64,000 bases of DNA, taken from positions 7,173-71,172 of the forward strand of contig NZ_CABQHJ010000010.1 of NCBI RefSeq assembly GCF_902463975.1, written 5' to 3'. How positions within the stretch are numbered: position 1 is the first letter of the stretch; every line of letters begins with the position of its first letter. Positions 1 through 8,337 of the stretch are shown here, piece by piece. A model generated the notes under the pieces. It was not told where the DNA came from and made no database searches. It saw nothing but the letters and a program-made list of their open reading frames with translations. Both the position numbers and the translations under genes were made by a program. Source of the stretch: Phascolarctobacterium_A sp902463975. Lineage in GTDB: Bacteria; Bacillota; Negativicutes; Acidaminococcales; Acidaminococcaceae.

Positions 1-783
1 ATTGGTGCAGCCGACAATGTTATTGATAGCAAAGCCATGCTTAAGCGCAGCAGTGACAAACTTCTTTGCCTGCAGAACCGCTTCCTTCATGCTCAGGCCG
101 TCTGCCAGGCCTGCGGTAATTGCTGCTGAGAAGGTGCAGCCTGCGCCATGGTTGTAGGAAGGATAAATCTTCGGCACAGCCATTTCTGTGAATTCCTTGC
201 CATCGTAGAAAATATCAATAGCGGAATTATCGCTCAGGCGCTCGCCGCCCTTGATAACAACGCTCTTCGCGCCGGCAGCAACAATCTTCTCTGCTGCTTC
301 CTTAATCTGCTCTACGGTAGTAACCTCCGGCATATCAGCAAGATAAGCAGCTTCCACGGTATTCGGGGTAATAATATTGCAACGCGGCATCAGCAGCTTT
401 TTGATAGATTCTGCTGCATCCGGCACAAGAATCAAATCACAGCCCTTGCAAACCATAACCGGATCGATAACCACGTTCTGCAAATCGTACTTATCAATCG
501 TCGCCGCAACCAGCTCTACCAGCTCAGCACTGCCCAGCATACCGGTTTTCATCGCATTGATGCCAACGCCTTCAATCGCTGTCACCAGCTGCTTTTCTAC
601 CAAATCCAAAGGCAACGGAAATACGCTGTGCTCCCAGGTAGTCGGGTGCATAGTAACAATGCAGGTCAAAGCAGGCATACCATAAACGCCCAGCTCCTCC
701 ATAGTTTTAATATCTGCTTCCATACCGGCGCCGCCGCTTGTATCGCTACCGGCAATAGTCAATGCTTTATTCATTAAGGTCAT
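1..783 (-). CDS. pdxK: Pyridoxine / hydroxymethylpyrimidine kinase (PdxK/ThiD family), C-terminus outside window
   Basis: Ribokinase-fold kinase phosphorylating pyridoxine-type vitamers and/or hydroxymethylpyrimidine. The protein (261 codons visible) begins MTLMNKALTIAGSDTSGGAG, has the PVMVCKG segment in the middle and the anion-hole/catalytic-base segment HGAGCTFSAA near the C-terminus. These match the B. subtilis PdxK branch of the ThiD family more closely than classic ThiD, from memory of that family. The ATG at 783 is preceded by GAAGGAG with 8 nt spacing; a second ATG three codons later is less well placed. There is no stop before the window edge, so only the last few residues are missing. 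Vitamer preference cannot be decided from sequence alone. Confidence 0.88.
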   Translation of the reverse strand, partial: MTLMNKALTIAGSDTSGGAGMEADIKTMEELGVYGMPALTCIVTMHPTTWEHSVFPLPLDLVEKQLVTAIEGVGINAMKTGMLGSAELVELVAATIDKYDLQNVVIDPVMVCKGCDLILVPDAAESIKKLLMPRCNIITPNTVEAAYLADMPEVTTVEQIKEAAEKIVAAGAKSVVIKGGERLSDNSAIDIFYDGKEFTEMAVPKIYPSYNHGAGCTFSAAITAGLADGLSMKEAVLQAKKFVTAALKHGFAINNIVGCTN

Positions 784-804
784 AAGACACACTCCTTCAC
801 TTTA

Positions 805-821
805 ATAATGTAATCATTATA
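805..821 (-). promoter_or_regulatory. -10 element and overlapping palindrome upstream of pdxK
   Basis: A perfect TATAAT (minus strand, 821 to 816) overlaps a palindrome ATAATG-TAAT-CATTAT at 805-820, just upstream of the pdxK ribosome site. No good -35 is visible at 17-18 bp. The palindrome could be an operator, but it does not match a Fur box well. Promoter role is inferred. Confidence 0.4.
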
Positions 822-918
822 ACCTTTTGACTGGCATCTGAATAAGCTCAATTTATAGATATTTAATATGGTCAGTTCAGACTATCGTTTATAAAGGAGC
901 AAAACTGGTGCAAACTTT

Positions 919-2781
919 TTAGAAGGTATAAGTGTAGGTCACATGCACCATGCGTGGCAGGCAGTAATACTTGGTAGTAGAGCCAGGATTGCTTACGATA
1001 TCATCGCGGTCGAAGATATTCTCCACGCCAAGCTCTACACTGCTGCTCTTGTCGAGCTTATAGCCGGCAATAAAGTTTACCGGCAGCAAATCGCCCCAAC
1101 CGCTAGCTCTGTCCGTAGTAAACATGCCTGTCAGCGCAGCATTGAATTTAGCATCATGGTATTTGATGCTGGCATTGTATTGCTCGCGTGCAAACTTGCG
1201 CTCCCAAACACCTTCCTTGTTTTTGCCCATAGGATTGCAGAAATTAGCGCCCAGAGAATAGCTGTATTTACTGCCAAAATCCTTCTCATAGGTCACTTCC
1301 AGGCCTTTGTTTTTAAAGGACATATTACGTGTTATAGATGGATCATCGCTAGTTCCCTTACCTTCATACTCAATAGTGTCTAAATCCATATAATAGAGCG
1401 CTGTTTTGAACATACTGGTCTTGGAGCTCTTTTTATAACCAAACTCATAGGTCCAGCCTTCTTCAGGCCTCAAAAAGGGATTAGGAGCAACGTGAGAAGC
1501 ACCGCCGCCATACATCTGTGTAAATGTAGGCATCTTAAAAGACTTAGCTGCATTGGCATATAAGCTGCTGTTATTATCCAGCTTCTTCAGCAAAGCAAAC
1601 TGCGGAGTAAAGGCATTATAACGCTTGTTACCCTCAACAACAGTTTCACGGGCACCTACGGTAGCAGTATAACCAGCGCCAAGATCCTTAGACAGCTGCG
1701 CAAATACAGCGTAATTCGTTCTGAATTCATTAATCTTCGTGCCGGGATTGATTTTTTTAGCTACGCTAATATCGTTTTTATAGGAATCACGGGAAATTGT
1801 TGTACCAACGATAACATCACCAAAATTACCTGTAAGCTGCTTTTGCAAATCAAGGCCTATAGTATCAAAGCGTAAATGATCGAGCTTCGTCCATTTAGAG
1901 TCTGTAACACTATAGGTCTGATTTCTGCGATTGCTGCGGTTGTAAAACAAATTGGCACTCACGCTGTCATCCTTATATTGCAAGCGTGAAAAATCATCAA
2001 TATAGTGGTAATTCGCATCCTCGGTAAGCTTGCTCCAGGTTTCGTCATACTGATCATAGGAATACTTGCTGTCATTGTGCTGATGTGAAAAACTCCAATT
2101 ATCATCAAACTTATAGCTTGCGGTAAAGGACTTTTTGTTTAAATCATTAATCTGCTTATAATTACTGCTGTATCCCTTCATCGGGTCACTCTGCTCCAGC
2201 GCTACTGCAAAATTCAGCTTGTCGGCATTCAATGTCAGTGCTGCCTTCTCCCTGCCGTATTCACCTTTAGTCAGTGACAAGGTATTGGGCATTTTCTTTT
2301 TCGTGATGATATTAATAACACCGGTAGAAGCCTCGGAACCGTAAAGTGTAGAAGCAGCACCCTTAACAATTTCTACGCGAGCAATAGATTCCACAGGAAT
2401 AGAGTCCAGATAATAGCTTTCATTGATGTTGGCAGGCATACCGTCAATCATTACCACAGTGCCCTTATTCGCACCGCGCATCAGGATTTTTGCGTTCATA
2501 CCGCCAAGGGACTGGCTGCCACCATAGGAGTAGGTAGTCACACCACTTTGCAGACGCAAAGCATCAAAAAGATTAGAAGCGCCTGTTTCAGCAAGCTGCT
2601 TCTGTGATACGGTTGTAACGGAAGCAGGCGTATCTACATCACGCTTGCTTTCACGCTGCGCAGTAACAACCATGGTATCAAGATTGTATGTCTGTAAATC
2701 ATCGGCAAATGCCGGACTCGCCAGACAAATATTTGCAGCCATAAATGTGGCTGCAAAGGAATTGGCAAAACTTTTTCTCAT
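919..2781 (-). CDS. TonB-dependent outer-membrane receptor
   Basis: Outer-membrane 22-strand beta-barrel receptor with plug domain, importing a siderophore, haem, cobalamin or similar ligand with TonB energy. A Sec signal peptide (about residues 1-26, ending SPAFA) is followed by a TonB box-like segment (DTMVVTAQ). Next come the plug (residues ~45-165, with LYGSEASTGVINIITKK) and a barrel that ends in aromatic-rich TYTYTF with a terminal Phe. At 620 aa it fits small CirA/BtuB-like receptors. It is transcribed alone from a consensus promoter, with no neighbouring ABC importer or TonB gene in the window, so the substrate is unknown. Its base composition resembles the core genome, unlike the AT-rich genes upstream of it. 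Confidence 0.93.
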   Translation of the reverse strand: MRKSFANSFAATFMAANICLASPAFADDLQTYNLDTMVVTAQRESKRDVDTPASVTTVSQKQLAETGASNLFDALRLQSGVTTYSYGGSQSLGGMNAKILMRGANKGTVVMIDGMPANINESYYLDSIPVESIARVEIVKGAASTLYGSEASTGVINIITKKKMPNTLSLTKGEYGREKAALTLNADKLNFAVALEQSDPMKGYSSNYKQINDLNKKSFTASYKFDDNWSFSHQHNDSKYSYDQYDETWSKLTEDANYHYIDDFSRLQYKDDSVSANLFYNRSNRRNQTYSVTDSKWTKLDHLRFDTIGLDLQKQLTGNFGDVIVGTTISRDSYKNDISVAKKINPGTKINEFRTNYAVFAQLSKDLGAGYTATVGARETVVEGNKRYNAFTPQFALLKKLDNNSSLYANAAKSFKMPTFTQMYGGGASHVAPNPFLRPEEGWTYEFGYKKSSKTSMFKTALYYMDLDTIEYEGKGTSDDPSITRNMSFKNKGLEVTYEKDFGSKYSYSLGANFCNPMGKNKEGVWERKFAREQYNASIKYHDAKFNAALTGMFTTDRASGWGDLLPVNFIAGYKLDKSSSVELGVENIFDRDDIVSNPGSTTKYYCLPRMVHVTYTYTF

Positions 2782-2827
2782 AATATACTCATCCTCTCAT
2801 GTGCATAAAACATCTACCGAATATAGA

Positions 2828-2856
2828 TTTATAGCACTTTTGATGATGGTTGTCAA
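2828..2856 (-). promoter_or_regulatory. Sigma-70-type promoter of the TonB-dependent receptor gene
   Basis: Minus strand TTGACA (2856-2851), 17-bp spacer, TATAAA (2833-2828), about 50 bp upstream of the receptor ATG. The match to consensus is nearly perfect. No clear Fur box was seen around it. Confidence 0.8.
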
Positions 2857-2893
2857 CAAGGTTTTAATATGAGAAGTGATGTAGAAATAATAA

Positions 2894-2931
2894 AAATTTC
2901 TCCATTACTGCTTTCACCATAAAAGCAGTAA
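2894..2931 (-). terminator. Intrinsic terminator after the UXS-like gene
   Basis: A 10-bp perfect stem (TTACTGCTTT at 2905-2914 with AAAGCAGTAA at 2922-2931) and a 7-nt loop is followed on the minus strand by a short gap and a TTTTT run. It lies 33 bp past the SDR stop codon and closes the AT-rich operon. Confidence 0.65.
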
Positions 2932-2964
2932 CGATTAGTTTTTTATGCTTAATATATTTCAACG

Positions 2965-3915
2965 CTAAACTATATCTCTAAAATATTGGATTGTTTTTTC
3001 CAATCCTACTTCCAAATCAACTTTTGGTTTCCATTTTAAAACATTCATAGCTAAAGAAATATCTGGACAACGTCTTTTAGGATCATCTTTTGGCAAAGCC
3101 TTATAAGAAAAATCAGACCTATTTCCACAATACAATCTTATTAAACTAGCAACATCAGAAATTGTTCTTTCATCAGGATTCCCTAAATTAACAGGTCCTT
3201 GAAATAAATCTTCCGTTGACATCATTTTTAATAAACCATCCAACAAGTCATCAATATAGCAAAAACTTCTAGTTTGTTCTCCTCTTCCATATATAGTTAA
3301 GTTCTCTCCCCTTAATGCCTGAACTATAAAATTAGAAATTACTCTACCATCATCAGCAGACATAAATGGGCCATACGTATTAAATATTCTTACAACCTTT
3401 ACCAAAGAACCATATTTCCTCGCATAATCAAAAATCAAAGACTCAGCACATCTTTTCCCTTCATCGTAACATGATCTGATACCTGTACAATTAACATTTC
3501 CCAAGTAATTCTCTTTTTGTGGAAAAATCAACGGATCTCCGTAAACTTCGCTTGTACTAGCCTGTAAAAACTTTGCACGATTTTTTCGTGCTAAATTTAA
3601 TAAATTCAATACACCTATCGTGTTAACTTTAGTGGTATATATTGGATCTTCTTGATATTTCAATGGAGCTGCTGGACACGCAAGGTTATAAATCTCATCG
3701 ATTTTATATGAAGAATCCAAAACATCTAATATATCCAATATATCTCCATTTACTATATTAAATCTCTCAGTTTCTAACAATACTCTTACATTATTTATAT
3801 TTCCAGTCGTAAAATTATCAAAACATATTACGTGGTTCTGTAAATTATCTAGTAGTCGACGGCATAAATTGGAACCAATAAATCCAGCTCCTCCTGTAAC
3901 CAAAATAGTACTCAT
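2965..3915 (-). CDS. UDP-glucuronate decarboxylase-like NAD-dependent epimerase/dehydratase (SDR)
   Basis: Extended SDR acting on a nucleotide sugar; the closest family I recognise is UXS (UDP-glucuronate to UDP-xylose, via a UDP-4-keto intermediate). Visible are the NAD motif TGGAGFIGSN near the N-terminus, the catalytic TSEVYGDP segment, the YxxxK motif in SCYDEGKRCAES, the RIFNTYGP segment and the FCYIDDLLDGLLKMM substrate region, all UXS-typical. The Shine-Dalgarno AGGAGG favours the second of two tandem ATGs (3915, 5-nt spacing). It is the last gene of the AT-rich operon, 55 bp after the radical SAM gene. It could make UDP-xylose or a related pentose for the neighbouring glycosyltransferase; the exact product is inference. 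Confidence 0.85.
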   Translation of the reverse strand: MSTILVTGGAGFIGSNLCRRLLDNLQNHVICFDNFTTGNINNVRVLLETERFNIVNGDILDILDVLDSSYKIDEIYNLACPAAPLKYQEDPIYTTKVNTIGVLNLLNLARKNRAKFLQASTSEVYGDPLIFPQKENYLGNVNCTGIRSCYDEGKRCAESLIFDYARKYGSLVKVVRIFNTYGPFMSADDGRVISNFIVQALRGENLTIYGRGEQTRSFCYIDDLLDGLLKMMSTEDLFQGPVNLGNPDERTISDVASLIRLYCGNRSDFSYKALPKDDPKRRCPDISLAMNVLKWKPKVDLEVGLEKTIQYFRDIV

Positions 3916-3970
3916 CATTTCCTCCTAAAAACCAAACGCAACAAATCGTCGTTGATAGTAATCATAAAAA

Positions 3971-5170
3971 TCAAAGCACTATACGATTAAAACGAGCTTC
4001 ATTAGAAAGGCTAGTACGTAAAGCTTTACTACAATAAAACGGATCCAGGTTATATTCTTTCAAAATTTTATCTAATGAATAAAAATAATCAATAACAGTT
4101 TCAAATGACGGGACATCACAATCCAAACGATTTCCTTTATCAAGGTGTAACACATTTGCACTAGAGACAATACCTTGAGAAGCTAGGTACTTATTAAATT
4201 TAAGCAAATTACCAATAGGTTCTAAGCCTAAAACAAAATTAGTCCAGGAATTACCATAGCCAAATACATCAACACCTTTTTTTAAAGCATCTAAGATATG
4301 ATTAAATCCGATGTTCTTTTTTCCTGGACAATATTTTGCAAAATCATCTTCATTACCAAGCTCAAAATTAAATACTATTTTTTCAATTCCAGCTTCCTTA
4401 AAATCTTCTAGTATATCTAAATCATTGGGCGGCATACAAACTGCTATAATACCTTCAGTAGACTTTTTCTCTACTAATGGCTTTATTGCCCTAACAATAT
4501 CACAATAAATGTGAGCTTGCATATCTAACACTTGATCAGATAAGTCTCCAGAAATCAGAATTACATGCATATGTTCATCATAACATTTTGACTTAATAGC
4601 CGCTTTAACTGATTTCGTGAGATAATTTAGATATGTATCCTTATTTTCATTCCAAAAATTGGGAGAAGAAACCTGATATGCCGTAAAAATACTTGCTTTG
4701 TTTTCACCAGCAACAGTGTTTGCACCACAGAAAAGACAACCTGCAGAAATATTGCATCCTTTCCAAGGAATTATGTTCAATTCATCCAAACCACAAGCAG
4801 ATACAAAATCCTTTGCAACTAAATCTTCTTCTAATTTATAAGAATAGTAGTCAGGTTCTTCAATAAAAGAGATTGAAATATCTTCAACTTTTCTATTATC
4901 AACAGTCGCAAATAATTCCCCATTTTTGCAATCAACCACTACTGGTTTTAACTTTCCAGGAGCCACACAAGAAGATACTGTTTCAAATCCATCTGAATGA
5001 CGTATCAATAATTCTTGAGGACGGAAGTTATCTGCTCCTATCGGAGCATTGTATACCAAATTCTGAATCTTGGCATTTGTCTTACGTGCATATAAAAGAG
5101 CTTCATCAGTAAATTGTACCCCATGCGTTAATATCATAGCTTTTAAAAAAGTTTCAGGCATTATCATCAT
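3971..5170 (-). CDS. Radical SAM-like enzyme with atypical Cx5CxxC cluster motif
   Basis: A 399-aa protein. Residues ~145-155 contain GCNISAGCLFCG, a Cx5CxxC arrangement in place of the usual Cx3CxxC [4Fe-4S] motif. After it comes a TIM-barrel-like run: HVILISGDLSDQ (beta strand with SG), IIAVCMPPNDLDILEDFKEAG, KIVFNFELGNEDDF and FVLGLEPIGNL. This order resembles BioB/HydG-type radical SAM barrels. About 140 N-terminal residues before the cluster form a separate domain I do not recognise. The start at 5170 has GGAG with 6-nt spacing and overlaps the glycosyltransferase end by 17 bp, so the two are translationally coupled. Substrate unknown; the context suggests modification of a sugar- or amino-acid-derived product. 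Family assignment is by pattern, not alignment. Confidence 0.68.
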   Translation of the reverse strand: MMIMPETFLKAMILTHGVQFTDEALLYARKTNAKIQNLVYNAPIGADNFRPQELLIRHSDGFETVSSCVAPGKLKPVVVDCKNGELFATVDNRKVEDISISFIEEPDYYSYKLEEDLVAKDFVSACGLDELNIIPWKGCNISAGCLFCGANTVAGENKASIFTAYQVSSPNFWNENKDTYLNYLTKSVKAAIKSKCYDEHMHVILISGDLSDQVLDMQAHIYCDIVRAIKPLVEKKSTEGIIAVCMPPNDLDILEDFKEAGIEKIVFNFELGNEDDFAKYCPGKKNIGFNHILDALKKGVDVFGYGNSWTNFVLGLEPIGNLLKFNKYLASQGIVSSANVLHLDKGNRLDCDVPSFETVIDYFYSLDKILKEYNLDPFYCSKALRTSLSNEARFNRIVL

Positions 5171-6098
5171 TCTTATCTCCTCTTAGTATATTAAAAAACC
5201 AAACGATATGAAATATTGGAAAAAACAACTGATAAACTACACCATAAAATAGTAGTTTATAATCTTTTCTAGTCATAAGTAAAGCGATTGCTAAAATATA
5301 AATCATTCCAGCGTACAAATTACAATAACTAATGTATCCAATCATAAGCCAATTGACTATCCAACTAAAATGGTAAAATGCTGCATGCAATAATAATTTG
5401 CTTTGATATTCTTTTCGTTTCGGATATGAGAATATTTGATAGAAACCTTTCGCCCAACGCTTACGTTGTCTACATAATCCCCAAAAATTTGTATTAGGTT
5501 TTTCGTAACCAAGAAGAAAAGACGATCGTAATATACTATAGTCTTTCCTATTATTACTTATATAAGCGCCAATAGCAAGATCATCTAAAAAAGTATCAAT
5601 TTGATATAATTTATCTTGAAAAGCTTTTGGTCTAATAAAAAAGCATTGTCCTGGTATACTAATTCCCATATTTAATTTCCACGATAAAGGTCTTATCAAA
5701 TCATGAGATAAGTGTTTATCCGTCGCCACTAGATTTGATATAAAGCCAGACTGTGATTGGGCATAAATTCGTCCCCATCCAATATCATATTTCCCTGATA
5801 ATCCTTTTTCTAAAAACTTGAGTATTGTCTCGTCATTTACATTTATATCATTATCAATACTCAAATATAAACAATCCTCTTGTTCTCTTTCAAATAAGTA
5901 TAGTAGCCTAATATACTTTGTTCCCGGAAAATTTATACTATCGATTTTTATGCCATCAAATTCAAATTTTCTATCATTATCAGTAAATATGATACAAGAG
6001 ATTTTTGTATTAAGCTTTAACGAAAGCGTAAGTATCTTTTTTATATTATCATTAAAAGCCTCATTGCTTCGCATATATGTTATAATTTTCAAGTTCAT
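5154..6098 (-). CDS. Membrane-bound family 2 glycosyltransferase
   Basis: A 314-aa inverting GT2-type enzyme. The DxD-like segment SIDNDINV lies near residue 85, the acceptor-base region TFLDDLAIGAYI near residue 190, and the processive-type QxxRW motif appears as RQRKRWAKGFYQ near residue 215. Two to three hydrophobic helices follow (about residues 240-305), so the catalytic domain faces the cytoplasm at the inner membrane. It is shorter than cellulose or hyaluronan synthases. The ATG overlaps the stop of the carbamoyltransferase (ATGA), indicating coupling. Donor and acceptor are unknown; the SDR in the same operon may provide a UDP-sugar donor. Confidence 0.8.
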   Translation of the reverse strand: MNLKIITYMRSNEAFNDNIKKILTLSLKLNTKISCIIFTDNDRKFEFDGIKIDSINFPGTKYIRLLYLFEREQEDCLYLSIDNDINVNDETILKFLEKGLSGKYDIGWGRIYAQSQSGFISNLVATDKHLSHDLIRPLSWKLNMGISIPGQCFFIRPKAFQDKLYQIDTFLDDLAIGAYISNNRKDYSILRSSFLLGYEKPNTNFWGLCRQRKRWAKGFYQIFSYPKRKEYQSKLLLHAAFYHFSWIVNWLMIGYISYCNLYAGMIYILAIALLMTRKDYKLLFYGVVYQLFFPIFHIVWFFNILRGDKNDDNA

Positions 6099-7675
6099 AT
6101 TATATCTACCTTTTCTCCATTCATATAAACATATTCAAGCTTCATTCTTTTGGCAGAAAGCAAAGCGTCTGATTGACTTTCTACAATAGGTTCTCCTTTG
6201 CCATTAAAAGAAGTGTTAATCAATACTAATTCCCCATATTTTTTCTCAAGATAATCTAAAATTTTCCAAATCAGCTTTTTATTTTGATTCTCGTATATAA
6301 CTTGAATTCTAACAGTATTATCTTTATGAACCAAAGCTGGCATATAATCTATCATTTCAGGTTTAATATTTATTGCCGATAGCATAAGCGGACTAGCTAT
6401 TCTATCATCAGTAATCTTTTTCAGATTACGCTCTAATATTACACCTCCAAAAGGTCTAAAGTTTTCCCGATGTTTTATCTGTAAATTGAGCCGATCCTTC
6501 ATGTTCTTACTTTTTGCAGAAGCAATAATACTTCGATTACAAAGAGCTCGCGGACCATATTCCGAGCCACCTTCAAATAGTCCTATAATCTTATCATCAT
6601 GTATATCTTTTATTACCTGAAATAATACAGATTCATCATGGCATATTTCACCATAACTTTTTCCTAATGCATAGTCCCACTCAATTTTACTTTTATCTTT
6701 AAATATTTTTCTAATTGCCCAAAGTCCTGCTCCTATAGAAATTCCGTCATCTCCACTTGCTGGAAAAAGGCCCAATGAATTAATCAATCCACTATTTATT
6801 AATTTTCCATTGTTAAGGCAATTTAATGCAACCCCACCAGAAAAACAAAAATCTAGGACATTATATTTTTCAGAAAAATATTTAATACGGGTTTGAATGT
6901 AGCTTTCTAATTCGAATTGAAGAGCACATGCAATATTTTTTGCTGTTTGCAACTCATATGATAGTGGATAATCTTGTGCATTTAAATAATCTAACCATTC
7001 TTTACGAACATGTAATTTTTTATCAAAATACAGACATTCTGGTACATCAGCATTCCCCACACCATATGCTGCCAATGCCATAACTTTGCCGGCTGCATTA
7101 TAATCCTTAAAAATCAGTCGGCTAACATCAGCATAGGCATATCCTATGGAGTCCATATGTGATCCCCATTTGTATTTATGCTTAGATGCACTTTCATGAA
7201 CAGCATATTTCTTTTCAGCTTGTAATTCAGTTATTTCGCCATTATCCAGTAGATATAGAGATTCTGCTTCAAATAAATCTTCTTCTGATAAGCTCGAACA
7301 TCCATTATCAACTGGTCTGCACCCACGCCCATCCATTATATAAATTAATGTCTTGTCAAATTTAGCTGCTAAAGATGCTGCATATGCATGAAATAAATGA
7401 TGCTCATATCTCACAATTACTTTTGAAAACTTCTTATAATAATCATCATTAATTTCAGTTGAATCATACCAATTTACACGAACAACTAACGAAATTTGAT
7501 TATACGTAATACCAGCAGCTTTAAGTAAATATTCTATGCATTCAATAGGTTCTCCAGAATCATGTTTTTTTCTAGTTAATCGCTCTCTGGCAATTGCATA
7601 GAGTAATTGATTATTTTTATATAAACATGCTGAAGAATCATGTCCACTATGAACGCCAAGTATATAACGATCCAC
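6095..7675 (-). CDS. O-carbamoyltransferase, NodU/CmcH/TobZ family
   Basis: Transfers a carbamoyl group from carbamoyl phosphate via carbamoyl-AMP to a hydroxyl of a sugar or natural product. The N-terminal Kae1-like domain starts YILGVHSGHDSSACLY and includes YEHHLFHAYAAS and a FSGGVALN segment. The C-terminal YrdC-like half shows GPRALCNRSI, RENFRPFGG and LINTSFNGKGEPIV, all hallmark segments. Length (526 aa) is typical. I chose the GTG at 7675, which has AAGGGGGG with a 6-nt spacer; a TTG 11 codons upstream lacks such a site. It lies 13 bp after the preceding gene and overlaps the glycosyltransferase gene. It points to a carbamoylated glycan or metabolite as operon product. Confidence 0.9.
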   Translation of the reverse strand: MDRYILGVHSGHDSSACLYKNNQLLYAIARERLTRKKHDSGEPIECIEYLLKAAGITYNQISLVVRVNWYDSTEINDDYYKKFSKVIVRYEHHLFHAYAASLAAKFDKTLIYIMDGRGCRPVDNGCSSLSEEDLFEAESLYLLDNGEITELQAEKKYAVHESASKHKYKWGSHMDSIGYAYADVSRLIFKDYNAAGKVMALAAYGVGNADVPECLYFDKKLHVRKEWLDYLNAQDYPLSYELQTAKNIACALQFELESYIQTRIKYFSEKYNVLDFCFSGGVALNCLNNGKLINSGLINSLGLFPASGDDGISIGAGLWAIRKIFKDKSKIEWDYALGKSYGEICHDESVLFQVIKDIHDDKIIGLFEGGSEYGPRALCNRSIIASAKSKNMKDRLNLQIKHRENFRPFGGVILERNLKKITDDRIASPLMLSAINIKPEMIDYMPALVHKDNTVRIQVIYENQNKKLIWKILDYLEKKYGELVLINTSFNGKGEPIVESQSDALLSAKRMKLEYVYMNGEKVDII

Positions 7676-7688
7676 TTGATTCCCCCCT

Positions 7689-8336
7689 TTACAAACGTGC
7701 TTTTTCAATTGCCATACTATGTCTACGTTTTTCTATACAATTCGGACAATGGAAAGAATGAATTATCCCATTATACCCACAGCCTTTTTCTTCGCTAAGA
7801 TTTATTTCTTTAGTTTTTTCCGGATGCTTATCTCTGTATCTATTTTTTATTTCAACACTACATTTTATACAAGGAACATCATTTTTTTCTTTTACATATA
7901 CTGCAATTCCTGTTTTATCCCATATATTGAGTTCATCACAAATACTACAATACGCTAAAAACCAAGGAAATCCCCCATATAAATGTGATATTAATTTTTT
8001 TGAAAAAACATACTGAAATTCTTGTATTTCAAAATCACCTTTTTCTTGAAGAGCTTCATATACCTCATTATCAAATGATTCGCCTGGCCGAAATAAAAGA
8101 TAGGTATCAGATTCATCGATGTTCAAATCGCAGCTTTTATATTCATTATACCCCAAAATATCATATACTAATGCCGGAACCCATGGATACAAAATATGAG
8201 TATTATCTCTATCAATTGCTTTTAGGTCCTCATAAGTTTTAATCTTTGAAGTATACTTAATCAATTCATCTTTATCAATTTCTATTCCCTGCATTTTCAT
8301 AGCTAATTTAAATGATTTTATGCAAACACTATCCAT
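7689..8336 (-). CDS. Unknown protein with possible NDK-like fold and C-terminal four-Cys zinc site
   Basis: A 215-aa protein I cannot place with certainty. Residues ~75-145 (YLLFRPGESFDNEVYEALQ through LYGGFPWFLAYC and TGIAVYVKE) read like the beta-alpha-beta pattern of nucleoside diphosphate kinases, but the canonical catalytic His segment is not evident. The C-terminal ~60 residues hold CIKC and CPNC pairs, suggesting a structural zinc site. The start at 8336 follows GAGG with 6-nt spacing, and the ATP-grasp stop codon ends 1 nt upstream. The upstream in-frame ATGs lie before that ribosome site. It is coupled between the ligase and the carbamoyltransferase, so it likely belongs to the same pathway; no function is assigned. 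Confidence 0.6.
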   Translation of the reverse strand: MDSVCIKSFKLAMKMQGIEIDKDELIKYTSKIKTYEDLKAIDRDNTHILYPWVPALVYDILGYNEYKSCDLNIDESDTYLLFRPGESFDNEVYEALQEKGDFEIQEFQYVFSKKLISHLYGGFPWFLAYCSICDELNIWDKTGIAVYVKEKNDVPCIKCSVEIKNRYRDKHPEKTKEINLSEEKGCGYNGIIHSFHCPNCIEKRRHSMAIEKARL

Positions 8337-8337
8337 C

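Noticed and set aside
148..777. Long plus-strand open frame opposite the kinase gene
   Set aside because: Antisense shadow of pdxK; no ribosome site and no recognisable protein features.
805..820. Palindrome upstream of pdxK considered as a Fur box
   Set aside because: It lacks the 7-1-7 GATAAT arrangement, and no iron-uptake gene is directly controlled by it.
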